Source: Bacteroidota bacterium (GTDB taxonomy: Bacteria; Bacteroidota; Bacteroidia; Chitinophagales; Chitinophagaceae). Taken from it: a stretch of DNA of 5,910 nucleotides. The position numbers and the translations under genes are program-made. Of this stretch, positions 5,451 through 5,910 are shown piece after piece. Positions within the stretch are counted from its first letter, which is position 1; every line of letters starts with the position of its first letter. Location: NCBI GenBank assembly GCA_023390215.1, contig JAEWDG010000046.1, positions 1 to 5,910 on the forward strand. The letters run 5' to 3'. The notes beneath the pieces were generated by a model. It was not told the origin of the DNA. It saw only the letters and a list, made by a program, of their open reading frames with translations, and searched no databases.

Positions 5451-5910
5451 ATGAAAAATGCATTAATTCTTTTAGTTGCGGTGATATTTTCCTGCCTTAA
5501 TACAAAGGCCCAAGAAACTTCTTACAGGGAATTGCCAATGGAGATCAGATCCGCTGGGGCTATGCTCCATGGCACGGTAATGTTACCTGCGTCAGAAGCG
5601 AGAAAACTAACGGTTTGCCTGATCATATCAGGGTCGGGACCCACGGACCGTAATGGGAACAACCCTTACATGAAAAATGAAAGCCTGAAAAAGTTCGCCC
5701 AGGCATTGGCGGATTCTGGAATTGCCTCATTAAGATACGATAAAAGAGGAATTGGAGAATCTGCAATACCAGGTTTATCTCAAAGAAATCTCCGCTTTGA
5801 AGAATATGTTCATGACGCAGAAGCCTGGATAGATACCCTGAAAAAAGATCCCAGGGTTAACCGGATCGTTGTCGCCGGGCACAGTGAAGGTTCACTGATA
5901 GGCCTGATCG
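5451..5910 (+). CDS. Exported alpha/beta hydrolase, N-terminal part (C-terminus outside window)
   Basis: From ATG at 5451 an open frame of 153 codons runs to the right edge without a stop. The signal peptide is MKNALILLVAVIFSCLNTKA, with probable cleavage before QET (TKA-Q), so the enzyme is likely periplasmic or surface-exposed. Lipidation at Cys15 is less likely, since Phe at -2 fits a lipobox poorly. The mature protein shows the alpha/beta-hydrolase pattern: LTVCLIISGSGPTDRNGN (53-70), where SGSG forms the oxyanion-hole loop; LKKFAQALADSGIASLRYDKRGIGES (79-104); and the nucleophile elbow VVAGHSEGS (140-148) with Ser145 as the likely catalytic serine. The acid and His of the triad lie beyond the window. 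This is the common Bacteroidota secreted hydrolase type with a DRNGN loop; the substrate is unknown, probably an ester or peptide. No -7 box was found at a proper distance. It is divergent from the arsR-type gene, and no functional link to it is evident. Confidence 0.9.
   Translation, partial: MKNALILLVAVIFSCLNTKAQETSYRELPMEIRSAGAMLHGTVMLPASEARKLTVCLIISGSGPTDRNGNNPYMKNESLKKFAQALADSGIASLRYDKRGIGESAIPGLSQRNLRFEEYVHDAEAWIDTLKKDPRVNRIVVAGHSEGSLIGLI

Overview
The window looks like a chromosomal segment from a member of the Bacteroidota, probably near the Chitinophagales or Sphingobacteriales. Support for this is the AT-leaning composition, start codons without a Shine-Dalgarno sequence, a match to the Bacteroidota promoter consensus (TTTG, then TAnnTTTG), lipoprotein signals ending in ..SC-KK or ..AC-SK, and the protein types themselves. 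The exact genus cannot be read from the sequence. There is no RNA gene, CRISPR array, insertion sequence or other mobile element.

Layout. Positions 1-656 (minus) hold the N-terminal 218 residues of a putative GT-A-fold glycosyltransferase that runs off the left edge. Positions 770-1480 (minus) encode a DUF1003 inner-membrane protein. Positions 1616-4844 (minus) hold four genes in one direction. In transcription order they are a small Cys/His-motif exported protein (4844-4470, GTG start), an MbnP-family lipoprotein (4385-3585), a MauG/MbnH-type di-heme cytochrome c lipoprotein (3579-2560), and an outer-membrane beta-barrel-like protein that begins with CDICGCG after its signal peptide (2548-1616). 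Just upstream and on the same strand is an ArsR/SmtB-family repressor with a CxC pair (5266-4943). At the right edge, on the plus strand, the first 153 residues of an exported alpha/beta hydrolase begin at 5451; this gene was not closed by a stop codon in the window.

How the genes fit together. The core is the MbnP/MbnH pair. In methanotrophs, the di-heme enzyme MbnH oxidises a tryptophan of MbnP to kynurenine, and the modified MbnP binds copper. Here both partners are present with 5 bp between them, both carry lipoprotein signals, and the key residues can be seen: two CxxCH haems, a Trp in the inter-haem position, and a Tyr where classical cytochrome c peroxidases have Met. There are no methanobactin biosynthesis genes in view. 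The two flanking genes (Cys-motif protein and CxxCxC barrel) have no assigned function and are candidates for further parts of a cell-envelope copper-handling module. A metal-sensing type ArsR protein next door, a good promoter at 4861-4890, and a 9-bp motif shared between that promoter and the arsR upstream region suggest metal-responsive control. This is inference.

All intergenic gaps are shorter than 200 bp. The largest (5267-5450) holds the shared motif and a hairpin with a T-tract on the minus strand.
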